Source of the DNA: Flavobacterium daejeonense DSM 17708
GTDB lineage: Bacteria; Bacteroidota; Bacteroidia; Flavobacteriales; Flavobacteriaceae
Assembly (NCBI RefSeq): GCF_000425425.1
Contig: NZ_AUDK01000024.1
Span: 1-64,000 of the forward strand
Length of the DNA stretch: 64,000 nt
Reading direction: 5' to 3'
The position numbers were made by a program, and so were the translations under genes. Below the pieces are notes generated by a model that had not been told where the DNA came from, searched no databases, and was given only the letters and a program-made list of their open reading frames with translations. Below are positions 54,765 through 63,790 of the stretch, in pieces. The first letter of the stretch is position 1. Each line of letters begins with the position of its first letter.

Positions 54765-56357
54765 CTAAGCTATACCCCACTTTGAAAAAAAAACGAAAAC
54801 TCCAACCATTGCTATTATTAAAAATGCAAAAAACCAATAGCGATTTTTCCAAGGAGATAATTTAACCGATTCAAGTTGTACTTCGGTATAACTGTAATTT
54901 GGGTAAAATTTTGCTACAAAAAACATACTTACAGATGTTGTAACAAACAATAAAGCTAACATATGCAGATAATGAATTTTAACACTTAAAATGTAATTGA
55001 AAATAATAAAACTAAAAATAAAAAATATAATTCCAATCTTTGCCGCTTGTGGAGGTACTCGTTTAAATAAAACACCAATTATAATAATGGTAAAAATAGG
55101 CAAGCAAAACATCCCTGCAAGTTGCTGTAAATAGGTATAAAAACCAACTTTACTAAACATTATAAATGGAGCTGAAAGCATAGCCAAGAAAGATACAATT
55201 ATTTCAAATTTACGTCCCGTAAACACTAAATGCTTTTCTGTAACTACTTCGTTTTTTTTCTCCTTCCACGGTTTATAAATATTAAGAACAAAAAGGGTAC
55301 TGCTACTATTTAAACCAGCATTAAAAGTACTAATTGCAGCTCCAAGAACTACAGCAGCAGTTAATCCTATCAAAACACTTGGTAATGTATCTTTTACAAC
55401 CAGAGGAAAAACCTCAGCTGTTTTATCTAGTTTAGAATACAGATGTACTCCTAAAATTCCGGGAAAATTAATCAAAAAAGGACACAAAAGCTTACCTAAA
55501 CAAGCTAAACCCATACCTTTTTGACTATGAGATAAACTTTTTGCAGAAAGAGCTTGTTGAACAATGAATTGTTCCATTCCCCAATAATACAAATTCATAA
55601 TAAACATACCTGTAAAAATTGTACTAAAAGGAACTTCATCAAAAGCCCCCCCAATAGAATTTAGATGTTCCTTATGATTAGAAAGTAAAATATGTGCACC
55701 TTTTAACCAATCACCATCCCCAAGAAATCTAAATCCAAAATAAGGAAAAGCAATACCTACCGTTAATAACCCTATACTTAAAACTGTATCACTTATTGAT
55801 ATAGCCCTTAAACCTCCCAAAACCGAATATGCACACCCTATAAAACCAATTCCCCAAACCATGATCCAAATATTTTGCCAATAACTTAAATCTAAAGGCT
55901 GCAAAAAATTTAGCATTCCAGTAAGAGCAACTGCTCCACCATATAAAACTGCAGGTAGTAAATTTATTAGATAACTACATAAAACTACAATTGACACCAT
56001 TTTTTTTGTAGAATTATCGTATCGTTTTCCTAAATAATCTGGTATCGTCATGGCTCCAGTACGAAAATAAACAGGTAAAAAAAATTCTGCAACTAGCAAC
56101 ATTGCTAGCACAGAACTTACCCCCCAAGCCATAACACTCATGTTGTTAATATATATAGACTCATTTTCACCTATAAACTGATTTGCACTAATATTACTTA
56201 GCAACAAAGCTCCTCCTACAATAATGAAGTTATTACTACGGTTAGCAAAAAACAATTCATTTGTTGTTTTTACCTTCTTTTTACGAGCATTTATTCCTGA
56301 AATTAAAGCAATTAAACAAGTAGTTAACACAAAACTAACTATAGACATAAAACTCAT
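54765..56357 (-). CDS. SSS-family sodium/sugar symporter
   Basis: The protein has 530 residues and about 14 hydrophobic helices. It matches the solute:sodium symporter family (SGLT-like). Marks include ELFFANRSNNFIIVGGALLLSNISANQFIGENE at the sodium-site helix (split by charged residues), AWGVSSVLAMLLVAEFFLPVYFR, MTIPDYLGKRYD, GGLRAISISDTVLSIGLL, WGMEQFIVQQALSAKS and AAISTFNAGLNSSSTLFVLNIY. The IPDYLGKRYD and QFIVQRAL-type motifs are those of the sugar-transporting branch (galactose/glucose type). The gene lies 3 bp after the GntR-type regulator gene and ends the region E operon, giving it a second inner-membrane sugar carrier besides the MFS at 48923. Confidence 0.9.
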   Translation of the reverse strand: MSFMSIVSFVLTTCLIALISGINARKKKVKTTNELFFANRSNNFIIVGGALLLSNISANQFIGENESIYINNMSVMAWGVSSVLAMLLVAEFFLPVYFRTGAMTIPDYLGKRYDNSTKKMVSIVVLCSYLINLLPAVLYGGAVALTGMLNFLQPLDLSYWQNIWIMVWGIGFIGCAYSVLGGLRAISISDTVLSIGLLTVGIAFPYFGFRFLGDGDWLKGAHILLSNHKEHLNSIGGAFDEVPFSTIFTGMFIMNLYYWGMEQFIVQQALSAKSLSHSQKGMGLACLGKLLCPFLINFPGILGVHLYSKLDKTAEVFPLVVKDTLPSVLIGLTAAVVLGAAISTFNAGLNSSSTLFVLNIYKPWKEKKNEVVTEKHLVFTGRKFEIIVSFLAMLSAPFIMFSKVGFYTYLQQLAGMFCLPIFTIIIIGVLFKRVPPQAAKIGIIFFIFSFIIFNYILSVKIHYLHMLALLFVTTSVSMFFVAKFYPNYSYTEVQLESVKLSPWKNRYWFFAFLIIAMVGVFVFFSKWGIA

Positions 56358-56360
56358 AAA

Positions 56361-57377
56361 TCAAAGCGAATTTCTATCAATCAGTATTGTTGGTATAATC
56401 TCCTGAATCTTTTTTCGCTTCAACACAAAATTGGCAGCTTTTCTACCCATTTCAGCAAAATCAGCAGAAAACGTTGTAACACCATCAAAAATGATTTCTT
56501 TAACAATGTCATCATTGTGAGAAATAAACCCAATATCTTTGCCAATTTTAAGCCCATGAACTTTAGAATCCTTAAGCATTTCCCATAATTCTAAGTTATG
56601 AATTGTAAAATAAACTTTGCCTTTTTCAAGTGATCCAGCAATATATTCTTCTTTTATTACGCCTTTAATTTCATAATCTTTCATGAATCTCTTAAAAGAA
56701 TTTAATATTTCATTTGGTTCGGCGGAAGATGGTTTAAAGAAGAAAACTAATTCGTCATATTTTTTAATTTTATCTTTAAGCTGCACAAAAGCTTTGTAAG
56801 ACGAATCTCCAAACTCTTGTGCAACATAATTATAATCTTCATCTGTTTCAATAAAACGATCTACTAATAAAACTCTATTTGTTGGAAGCTGTTTTAAAAC
56901 AGTTGGTGTTTTTTTATTAGGAATTGGAGCAATAACAAACATTCCATATTTTCCTTTTAAACTGTGAATGATATTTTCGAATGTTTCAAAATTATTGTGA
57001 TGAAAGAAAATATCCAATTGCACATTTTTACCAAGACCCTTTCTAAAATTTTCATAAAACGTTTCCTGAAATATATCAAATGCAAAGATTAACAAGGCAA
57101 CTTTCAATTCCTGTTTTACGTCTTCAGTAGCAACAAAGTAACCTAATCTATTTTTGGACTCAATTATTCCTCTGTGAACAAGTTCTTTATAAGCCTTTGC
57201 GATTGTTTCTCTAGCAAAACCCAGCTCACTTATAAAAGTATTAACAGACGGAAGCAAATCGCCTTTTACAACTATCTTTTCATCAATGGCATTAATTATT
57301 CCCTGAACCAATTGCTCATGTTTAGATAAAGAATTAATAGATTCAAGATTTTTAATCTGTTGAATAATTTTCTTCAT
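56361..57377 (-). CDS. GntR-type transcription regulator with LacI-like sugar-binding domain
   Basis: The protein has 338 residues. A winged HTH of the GntR kind fills about residues 15-85 (VQGIINAIDEKIVVKGDLLPSVNTFI, GFARETIAKAYKELVHRGIIESKNRLGYFV). A periplasmic-binding/LacI-like domain follows (about 90-338: VALLIFAFDIF, NRVLLVDRF, KGVIKEEYI, IGFISHNDDIVKEIIFDGVTTFSADFAEMGRKAANFVL). This is the AraR-like fusion, in which a sugar releases a repressor from DNA. Its own promoter holds an inverted TAGTAT/ATACTA pair around the -7 element, and CTATACTA repeats cover the starts of three further promoters. It is the best candidate for their repressor. Confidence 0.88.
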   Translation of the reverse strand: MKKIIQQIKNLESINSLSKHEQLVQGIINAIDEKIVVKGDLLPSVNTFISELGFARETIAKAYKELVHRGIIESKNRLGYFVATEDVKQELKVALLIFAFDIFQETFYENFRKGLGKNVQLDIFFHHNNFETFENIIHSLKGKYGMFVIAPIPNKKTPTVLKQLPTNRVLLVDRFIETDEDYNYVAQEFGDSSYKAFVQLKDKIKKYDELVFFFKPSSAEPNEILNSFKRFMKDYEIKGVIKEEYIAGSLEKGKVYFTIHNLELWEMLKDSKVHGLKIGKDIGFISHNDDIVKEIIFDGVTTFSADFAEMGRKAANFVLKRKKIQEIIPTILIDRNSL

Positions 57378-57410
57378 AAAAAGTTTTAATATGTACTTAA
57401 ATAGAAAATA

Positions 57411-57431
57411 TAGTATTACAAATATATACTA
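57411..57431. promoter_or_regulatory. Inverted TAGTAT/ATACTA operator and -7 element of the GntR gene
   Basis: TAGTAT (57411-57416) and ATACTA (57426-57431) flank a perfect minus-strand -7 element TATATTTG (57419-57426). A dimer bound here would block the promoter. The half-site is the same as in the CTATACTA direct repeats elsewhere, so autoregulation is likely. No clear -33 element was found. Confidence 0.55.
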
Positions 57432-57447
57432 ATGTTTGAAATTTAGC

Positions 57448-59652
57448 TTAGGCTTTAGTAATTTTTAAAACAACGCTGCTGTTAGATGCAGTAACATTTG
57501 GGTTAATTCCAACCTGCATTAAGAAATCTCCAGAATAAACAGCAGTTTCTACAACCGGTTTTTTGTCTGGATATACATTGATTTCTTCTACTTTATAATT
57601 TTGCCCTGCTTGCAATCCTTTTAATTTTATTGGAAGATGAGTGCCCGCTTCATATCTTGAATTAACAGAATAAGTAAATACTACTCCTTCGTTTCCATTT
57701 TTATTGACAAACATTACAGAAGCGGCATCATTACCCCACGGATTTTGTAGACGATATTGGTCTCCTTGCCAAATTGTATTGCTCAAAACATTATAGTTTT
57801 TAATAGCTTGCTGTGTAAAGGCAAGATCTTTTTCGTTTAATTCTTTTACCACAATATCAAAACCTAATCTTCCCATCATGGCAACATCTGTGCGGTATTT
57901 TATAGACTGTTTTCCCCAATCTGTTACGTGTGCCGCTATGGTAAGAGCAGGATAAAAATAAGAGTACTCATACTGCATGTAAACACGCTCTAAAGGATCT
58001 GTATTGTCACTTGGCCAGAATTCTGTAAAATATTTCAAAGCTCCGTAATCTACTCTTCCTCCACCACCAGAACAAAGCATCATTGGCACTGTTGGATATT
58101 TGACGCGAATACGCTCCAAAACTTTATAAAGTCCGTTTACATAATCAGTATAAAAGTTGTTTTGTTTGTCTTTTAAATAATTTGAATAGGCATTGTAAAT
58201 TACCGCATTACAATCCCATTTAATATAAGCCAATTCTGGATTTTCTGTAAAAAGATTATCTACAACTCCGTAAACAAAATCTTGAACTTTTGGATTAGCT
58301 AAATCTAAAACCAATTGATTACGGAAATAATGTTCTGATCTTCCTTGCTGTTTTACAACCCATTCTGGATGTTTTTTATATAAATCACTTGCTGGACTCA
58401 CCATTTCTGGCTCGATCCAAATTCCGAATTTTACCTGATTGTCTTTAGCAGTTTTTACCAAAGTTCCAATTCCGTTTGGCAATTTCTTTTTGTTAACGTC
58501 CCAATCTCCTAGAGCTGCATCGTCATTATTACGCGGATACGTATTTCCAAACCATCCGTCATCTAGCAAGAACATATCAACCCCAAGTTTTTTACTGTCA
58601 GCAATTAAAACTTTTAATTTTTCTTCATCAAAACTAAAATACGTTGCTTCCCAGTTGTTTAATAATGTTAAACGATCTCCTTTTCCGTCTAAGATTTTAT
58701 AATTTCTAGACCAATCGTGAAGGTTACGGCTTGCGTTTCCTTTTCCTTTAGATGATAAAGTGTACCAAAATTTAGGGGTCGTAAAAACTTCATTTTTAGC
58801 TAGTTTATAAGCAGCAGCGGCGTTATTTATTCCTGAAATTATGCGAAGATTATTCAGCGGATCTAATTCTAAATCAGTTCTAAAGTTTCCTGACCATTCC
58901 AAACCTGCAAACAAAACTTTTCCTTCGTCTTCAGTAGCTGGTTTATCCAAAGAAATCATAAATACAGAAGGCAGAAATAAATTGGTACGTGATCCTAATT
59001 TAGTATCTAAAGTTTTAATTCCGTGAGTAATTTTAGTCTCTTCGGGCTGCATTTCTTTTGCCCAATCACCGTGATATTGATTTAGCCAGAAACTATTATA
59101 TCCCTTTAAATACAAATTAGCCGAAGCATATTTGTTTAAAGTAATACTTCCTTTTTCGTTATGCTGAATCGTTGTCCACTGTTCAATAACATCAGTGTCA
59201 AAATAAGCCTGAATAAATAGGTGAACTTCTACAGGATATACAGGATCTTTTAAAGTGATTTCGGTTTGAGAAACTCCTGCGCTAATCGTATTGGTTTTGT
59301 GACTTACATATAATAAATCTAACGAAGTATTTCCGTCAGCATGCGTTACTGTAATTGCAGGTTCCAATAAATTTTTAGACCCAGAAGCAGTATAAGCCGC
59401 ATTATAAATACCTGAATAATCGGTTCCTTGACGAAACTGACCTTGTATTTTAGCATAATCTGAATCGTTTGCCAGTTTTTCTCCCAAATAAATAGTGCTT
59501 AATTCTTTTCCTTTATTTACTCGTAAAACCAATGCATTGGATTTTGTTTTTACGGGAATGATTTCTTGTGCTGTTATTGAACTGCAATAACTCGTTAGAA
59601 TAAAAAATGCTATCGCAAAAGACTGCCTTAAATTGATACTTTGTTTTTTCAT
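57448..59652 (-). CDS. GH36 alpha-galactosidase, secreted
   Basis: I place the start at 59652 (MKKQSINLRQ), giving 734 residues. The frame is open to 59706, but that adds 18 lysine-rich residues before the signal peptide and overlaps the upstream gene by 35 bp. The signal ends near SITAQ. An N-terminal beta domain (about 40-320) precedes the barrel: DMFLLDDGWFG, KFGIWIEPEMVSP, nucleophile Asp480 in YIKWDCN and acid/base Asp549 in WPSDNTD, followed by MLCSGGGGR-type loop residues. Both catalytic aspartates are intact and their spacing (69) fits GH36. Alpha-galactosidase is the common activity; alpha-N-acetylgalactosaminidase is the alternative. It lies 19 bp after the acetylesterase gene. Confidence 0.91.
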   Translation of the reverse strand: MKKQSINLRQSFAIAFFILTSYCSSITAQEIIPVKTKSNALVLRVNKGKELSTIYLGEKLANDSDYAKIQGQFRQGTDYSGIYNAAYTASGSKNLLEPAITVTHADGNTSLDLLYVSHKTNTISAGVSQTEITLKDPVYPVEVHLFIQAYFDTDVIEQWTTIQHNEKGSITLNKYASANLYLKGYNSFWLNQYHGDWAKEMQPEETKITHGIKTLDTKLGSRTNLFLPSVFMISLDKPATEDEGKVLFAGLEWSGNFRTDLELDPLNNLRIISGINNAAAAYKLAKNEVFTTPKFWYTLSSKGKGNASRNLHDWSRNYKILDGKGDRLTLLNNWEATYFSFDEEKLKVLIADSKKLGVDMFLLDDGWFGNTYPRNNDDAALGDWDVNKKKLPNGIGTLVKTAKDNQVKFGIWIEPEMVSPASDLYKKHPEWVVKQQGRSEHYFRNQLVLDLANPKVQDFVYGVVDNLFTENPELAYIKWDCNAVIYNAYSNYLKDKQNNFYTDYVNGLYKVLERIRVKYPTVPMMLCSGGGGRVDYGALKYFTEFWPSDNTDPLERVYMQYEYSYFYPALTIAAHVTDWGKQSIKYRTDVAMMGRLGFDIVVKELNEKDLAFTQQAIKNYNVLSNTIWQGDQYRLQNPWGNDAASVMFVNKNGNEGVVFTYSVNSRYEAGTHLPIKLKGLQAGQNYKVEEINVYPDKKPVVETAVYSGDFLMQVGINPNVTASNSSVVLKITKA

Positions 59653-59671
59653 TTTATTATATATTATTTTT

Positions 59672-61636
59672 TTATTTCTTTTCTTGTGTAATTCCTTTCC
59701 AAACATCTGTTCTAAATGACGATGCAGGAAGACCTGATATGTTTGTCAAATTTCCGTTTGGATTATCAGCCCAATTGTATCGAACTGAAACGGGGTTTGG
59801 AACACTCTGCGTATATACGACTACTTTTTCGTTTACGATTTTGGCTTCTGCCCAATAAAATTTCTGGTCAGCTCCTGCAATCGAAAATCCTTTCAGTTCT
59901 CCATTTTTGGCTTTGATATTAGTATTAAAATCAAAATCCAGTACAATCGTATTGTTTTCAATTTTAAACGATTTATAAAGAGGCCCCGAATATTCATCTT
60001 TGGTATTATACACTTTTGCCAAAGCTATATTTGCCAGACGATCACCAACATCTTGTTTATTTTTTGGGTGAATGTCTTCTCCGTTTCCAATATCCGTTGT
60101 AACGGCCATTCCAGTATTTGGCAGTTTTAAAGTCAGGAATTGTGCTTCTCTTAATTCTGCCCAATCTGAATCTCCAGGTTCTGTTTTTTGCTGTTTATAA
60201 TTGGCTAACTGTACAAAGAAAAACGGAAGGTTTTTGTCTTTAAAATGAGTTCGCCAGTCGTTTATAAGCAGCGGAAATAACTTTTGATATTGATAGGCTC
60301 TTTCTGCATTACTTTCTCCCTGATACCAGATTACTCCTTTTATTTTATAATCTGCCAAAGGCGCAATCATGGCATTATATATCGAACTCGGCCTGTTTTG
60401 CCCCTGAGCCAGATAAGGTCGTTCAGGTAAATCTTTACTGTCTGCACCTATATTATATTTCCAATCTCCAGCTAATGAAATAGCTTCTTTATCTGATTTT
60501 AAAGCTATATTCTCTTCTCCATAAATACCTCCATTTCCTGCTCCGTCATACACTCTGACGGCAATAACATTTTCTCCTTTTTTCAAATATTCTGAAGGAA
60601 TAATATAATGGCGTTCTACATTGTATTCTTTTGTTTGGCCTATATAATTTCCATTTACCCAAATTACATCATCATCATCCGCAAAATAACTTAGGTTGAA
60701 ATTTTTACTGTTATCTGAAACGGTAAACTTTTTTCTGAACCAGACAATTCCGTCAAAATTTCCTAATCCATTACTGTCAAAGAAAGAAGGAACTTTCATA
60801 GTTTTCCATGCTGCATCATCAAAATTTGCTGAAGCCCAGATTGCTTTTTCATCCTGAAATCCTTTATCTAGATTAGCAAGATGTTTTTCCCAAAGGGCTA
60901 AATCGGCATTGTACTTTTTCTCTAGAGTTTCTCTGCTTGATTCCGATTTCATCGCTTCAATCTGAGTATCAAAATCATGAATCGTGCTTAACGCTCCAAG
61001 ACTTGTCCAGGCTTCTATCAATGTTCCTCCCCAAGAAGAATGAATCAGTCCAATTGGAATTTTTTTTTCTTTATAAATTTTTCTGGCAAAAAAATAAGCT
61101 GTTGCACTAAAATCGGCTATGTTTTTAGAATCGCAGACATTCCAGCCATTGTGCTGTACTTTTAGCGTATTTAATGGTAAAGTACTTTCTACGTGTTCAG
61201 CCTGCAATAATCGAATTTCAGGATAATTAGCGTTTGCAATTTCGTCTTTATAATTCTCTATTTTCCCCCAGCCTTCAAGCGGCATTTCCATATTGCTTTG
61301 TCCGGAACATAACCATACTTCGCCAATTAGAATGTTTTTCAGTGTTTTTATTTCGCCGTCATTTATTGTAACAGTGTAAGGTCCGCCGTAAACAGGTGTT
61401 TTTAAAACTACATTCCACTTTCCATTTACAACAGTCGCTTTATATGTTTTTTTATCCCACGAACCTATAACAGTTATTGATTTCTGATTGCTTTCTCCCC
61501 AAAACGGAACAGCACTTTTTTGCTGCAAAACCATATTGTCAGTAAAAAAAGAAGGCAGTGTTACTGCTGCATTTGCTGTCGTCGAAACCAGCCATATCAC
61601 CGCAAATAGGACATTATTTAAAAGATTTTTTTTCAT
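59672..61636 (-). CDS. SGNH acetylesterase (sialate-O-acetylesterase/CE20-like) with inserted beta domain
   Basis: The protein has 654 residues with a signal peptide ending near TTANA. It is a SASA-family SGNH hydrolase: nucleophile Ser114 in LCSGQSNMEMP, the glycine/asparagine oxyanion blocks (LIHSSWGGTLIEAW; IWYQGESNAERAY), and the late DIHP motif supplying Asp and His. Between about residues 265 and 385 a galactose-binding-like jelly roll is inserted (WFRKKFTVSDNSKNFNLS, DDDDVIWVNGNYIGQT, GENVIAVRVYDGAGNGG). An SGNH domain split by such an insert is the layout of the CE20 xyloglucan acetylesterases. It should remove O-acetyl groups from side chains before GH36 and GH95 act, though the exact sugar is inferred. 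It lies 10 bp after the upstream glycosidase gene. Confidence 0.88.
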   Translation of the reverse strand: MKKNLLNNVLFAVIWLVSTTANAAVTLPSFFTDNMVLQQKSAVPFWGESNQKSITVIGSWDKKTYKATVVNGKWNVVLKTPVYGGPYTVTINDGEIKTLKNILIGEVWLCSGQSNMEMPLEGWGKIENYKDEIANANYPEIRLLQAEHVESTLPLNTLKVQHNGWNVCDSKNIADFSATAYFFARKIYKEKKIPIGLIHSSWGGTLIEAWTSLGALSTIHDFDTQIEAMKSESSRETLEKKYNADLALWEKHLANLDKGFQDEKAIWASANFDDAAWKTMKVPSFFDSNGLGNFDGIVWFRKKFTVSDNSKNFNLSYFADDDDVIWVNGNYIGQTKEYNVERHYIIPSEYLKKGENVIAVRVYDGAGNGGIYGEENIALKSDKEAISLAGDWKYNIGADSKDLPERPYLAQGQNRPSSIYNAMIAPLADYKIKGVIWYQGESNAERAYQYQKLFPLLINDWRTHFKDKNLPFFFVQLANYKQQKTEPGDSDWAELREAQFLTLKLPNTGMAVTTDIGNGEDIHPKNKQDVGDRLANIALAKVYNTKDEYSGPLYKSFKIENNTIVLDFDFNTNIKAKNGELKGFSIAGADQKFYWAEAKIVNEKVVVYTQSVPNPVSVRYNWADNPNGNLTNISGLPASSFRTDVWKGITQEKK

Positions 61637-61646
61637 TCTGAATCTA

Positions 61647-63680
61647 TTATTGTTTTATAATTTTATACAAATAAGCATCTTTTAAACCAAGATTTACATT
61701 TAAAGTATTCTCTTTTATTTTGCTCTTTTGAGAAGTAAAAAGATCTTCTATCTGATAATTCCCTTTTTGGATATCTAATCTTTCTAATGGTAATGCGTAA
61801 GTTTTTGCTTCATTTCCATAATTGAAAACAGCGATATACCAATCGTTTCCAATTTTCTGCTGAAAAACCTCAGTTGTATGTTTTCCTGTATTTCCTTCTA
61901 CCGGACGAAAAGCCACACCGTGAGCTACAATTTTAAGCAGTTCTTTATTCTGAAGCCATTCTTTTGCACGTTTACTCCAAATTCCGTCCTTACCGTAATC
62001 GTCTCCCGTAATTAAGGTTCCCGTGATTATTGCCGAAATTAATCTTGCACGGTTTTCTCCTTCTGAAACATCAGCAAAAACAACATGGTCTGCATCAATA
62101 TAATCGTAAGTATAAGTCTGCCACCAACCGTAATTCACACTATTCAAAGTATATTGAGTCTGTTCGATAGTTTTCCAGGCATCGCATGCAATACGTCGCA
62201 CATGTGCATAACGAGAAGTTGCCATATTGGGAGAAATTGCAGCGTAAATAAGCATTTGTCCGTCGAGTGCATTTACTAAATGTTCCATTCCCACTTTGTA
62301 AGCCTGCATTCCTGTTGTGACATTTTTATCGTAAAAAGAAGAAGATTCAGCCGCTGCATGTCCCAGAAAATCGATCTTAATCATTTTGAAGCCGCACGCT
62401 TTGAGTTTATTAATTACATAATCAACACGTTTCAAGGTGCCAGGATGTGTTGGATCAATTGCCCGTGCGCCATCAAAATCAAAATACATATTTTCGATTT
62501 TTGTCCACATTTCACCAAAAGTATAATTACTTCCTTCGGCTTTACGATTTGGTCCGTCTTTCCAGCCCCAATCTGTAAAAGGTGCCCAATAGGCTCCCGG
62601 TTCTAAACCTTTATTTTTACAGTAATCTGCGAATTCTTTTAGTTTACTGAAATCTCCCGTAAAACCGCCTTTTACCATATTATCCCAAAATGAATCAAGA
62701 TCAATATAAGCGGTATTGCCTACTCGAAACTGCGGAATTTGATTGGCAAAAAAATCAGCAACTTTAGTAGTATTCTCAAAATTAATTTTCTCCATCAAAA
62801 CTCCCCAACTGTTCCATCCTACCGGAGTCGGTTTGTCCCATTCAAAAACATATGGTTTTTCTACAATGCGATTGGTTTTAGCATATTCTTCCATTCCATT
62901 TCTCCAATCTGAATAATAACCAACAAAGAATTTTGGCGACGAAACTTTATTACCTTTCACCAAACCATGCGCAATGCTGTCTCGCGTGATTTCTTTTTCA
63001 AAAAAACCTGCCCAAGCCGAGAATAAAGGTTCATTATTTTCATGAATTGATTTTACAGCACTTTTCCAAACAGTATGTTCCAAAGAACCAACGATAAAAC
63101 CATTCCTAGAGGTATTATTGAAAACTATTCCAACTTCTGCGCTTATATTACTTGAAATAGTATCTAATTTTTTAGAATTATAACTCGCCCAAGCGTCATT
63201 ATCATAAGGGACATAAACAGTCTGTAGGTTTTCTACTTTATCGAAAGTAATTTTTCCTAAATATAATGGAGCAATATAATTGGTTTCTACCTGCTGTTTG
63301 TTACCTAAAATTTCAACTTGAGTTATAAAATAAGAATGATTATTATAAGTGTAGAAATTCTGAATTAGCGTCGGATTATTTTTACTAGTATAAGTCAAAA
63401 TGTATTTTGTTCCTTTTCCTAATTCATCATTTAATGTTTCTTTTGATAAAACTGCTTCTGAATAATCATTAAATGAAATCGTTTTCCTACTTACAACCAC
63501 CAAAGCTTTTGCCTCAGAAATAATCGTCTTTCCGGATTGGATTACAGAAATTGTCTTTTGTTTTAAATCATACAATATCATTCCATTATTACCAAAAGTC
63601 ATTTTAATGTTTTTTTGAGCTATTAGAGAAATCGGCATACAACTTATAACAAAGACAACTAAAAGATTTTTCTTTAACAT
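61647..63680 (-). CDS. Clan GH-D-like alpha-galactosidase, periplasmic paralogue of the T9SS enzyme
   Basis: The protein has 677 residues with a signal peptide ending near SLIAQ. It is colinear with residues about 530-1190 of the T9SS enzyme at 36090-40370. An N-terminal beta domain (about 25-270: SRNGFIVGSLEHTVWK) precedes the barrel with GWNSWGVL, DLDSFWDNM, DPTHPGT, candidate nucleophile Asp437 (IKIDFLG), candidate acid/base Asp500 (RRIACDAW) and GENRARL, then a C-terminal beta domain. The spacing between the two aspartates is 63 in both proteins. It has neither binding modules nor a sorting signal, so it likely acts in the periplasm on imported pieces. It is first in the region E operon, directly behind a promoter with operator. 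Confidence 0.83.
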   Translation of the reverse strand: MLKKNLLVVFVISCMPISLIAQKNIKMTFGNNGMILYDLKQKTISVIQSGKTIISEAKALVVVSRKTISFNDYSEAVLSKETLNDELGKGTKYILTYTSKNNPTLIQNFYTYNNHSYFITQVEILGNKQQVETNYIAPLYLGKITFDKVENLQTVYVPYDNDAWASYNSKKLDTISSNISAEVGIVFNNTSRNGFIVGSLEHTVWKSAVKSIHENNEPLFSAWAGFFEKEITRDSIAHGLVKGNKVSSPKFFVGYYSDWRNGMEEYAKTNRIVEKPYVFEWDKPTPVGWNSWGVLMEKINFENTTKVADFFANQIPQFRVGNTAYIDLDSFWDNMVKGGFTGDFSKLKEFADYCKNKGLEPGAYWAPFTDWGWKDGPNRKAEGSNYTFGEMWTKIENMYFDFDGARAIDPTHPGTLKRVDYVINKLKACGFKMIKIDFLGHAAAESSSFYDKNVTTGMQAYKVGMEHLVNALDGQMLIYAAISPNMATSRYAHVRRIACDAWKTIEQTQYTLNSVNYGWWQTYTYDYIDADHVVFADVSEGENRARLISAIITGTLITGDDYGKDGIWSKRAKEWLQNKELLKIVAHGVAFRPVEGNTGKHTTEVFQQKIGNDWYIAVFNYGNEAKTYALPLERLDIQKGNYQIEDLFTSQKSKIKENTLNVNLGLKDAYLYKIIKQ

Positions 63681-63703
63681 AATAAAAAAATTAAAACAAC
63701 AAA

Positions 63704-63721
63704 CTATACTATTCTATACTA
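63704..63721. promoter_or_regulatory. CTATACTA-type paired operator of the region E operon
   Basis: CTATACTA occurs at 63704-63711 and again at 63714-63721, a perfect 8-bp direct repeat with a 10-bp period. It starts 3 bp downstream of the -7 element and so covers the transcription start. A further CTATACT lies at 63745-63751, inside the spacer of the promoter. Confidence 0.68.
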
Positions 63722-63724
63722 ATG

Positions 63725-63755
63725 CAAAGTAAAGCTAATTTTTTCTATACTCAAA
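63725..63755 (-). promoter_or_regulatory. Bacteroidota-type promoter of the region E operon
   Basis: On the minus strand, TTG (63752-63754) is separated by 19 bp from TTACTTTG (63725-63732, one mismatch to TAnnTTTG). The first gene starts 45 bp downstream. The spacer length is identical to that of the GH95 promoter. Confidence 0.62.
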
Positions 63756-63790
63756 AAATAAGGAGCATTTTTTTTAAATGCTCCTTATTT
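63756..63790. terminator. Strong bidirectional-looking terminator
   Basis: AAATAAGGAGCATTT (63756-63770) pairs perfectly with AAATGCTCCTTATTT (63776-63790) around TTTTT, with T-rich sequence on the minus side. It likely ends a minus-strand transcript from beyond the window and insulates the region E promoter, which begins directly next to it. Confidence 0.8.
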
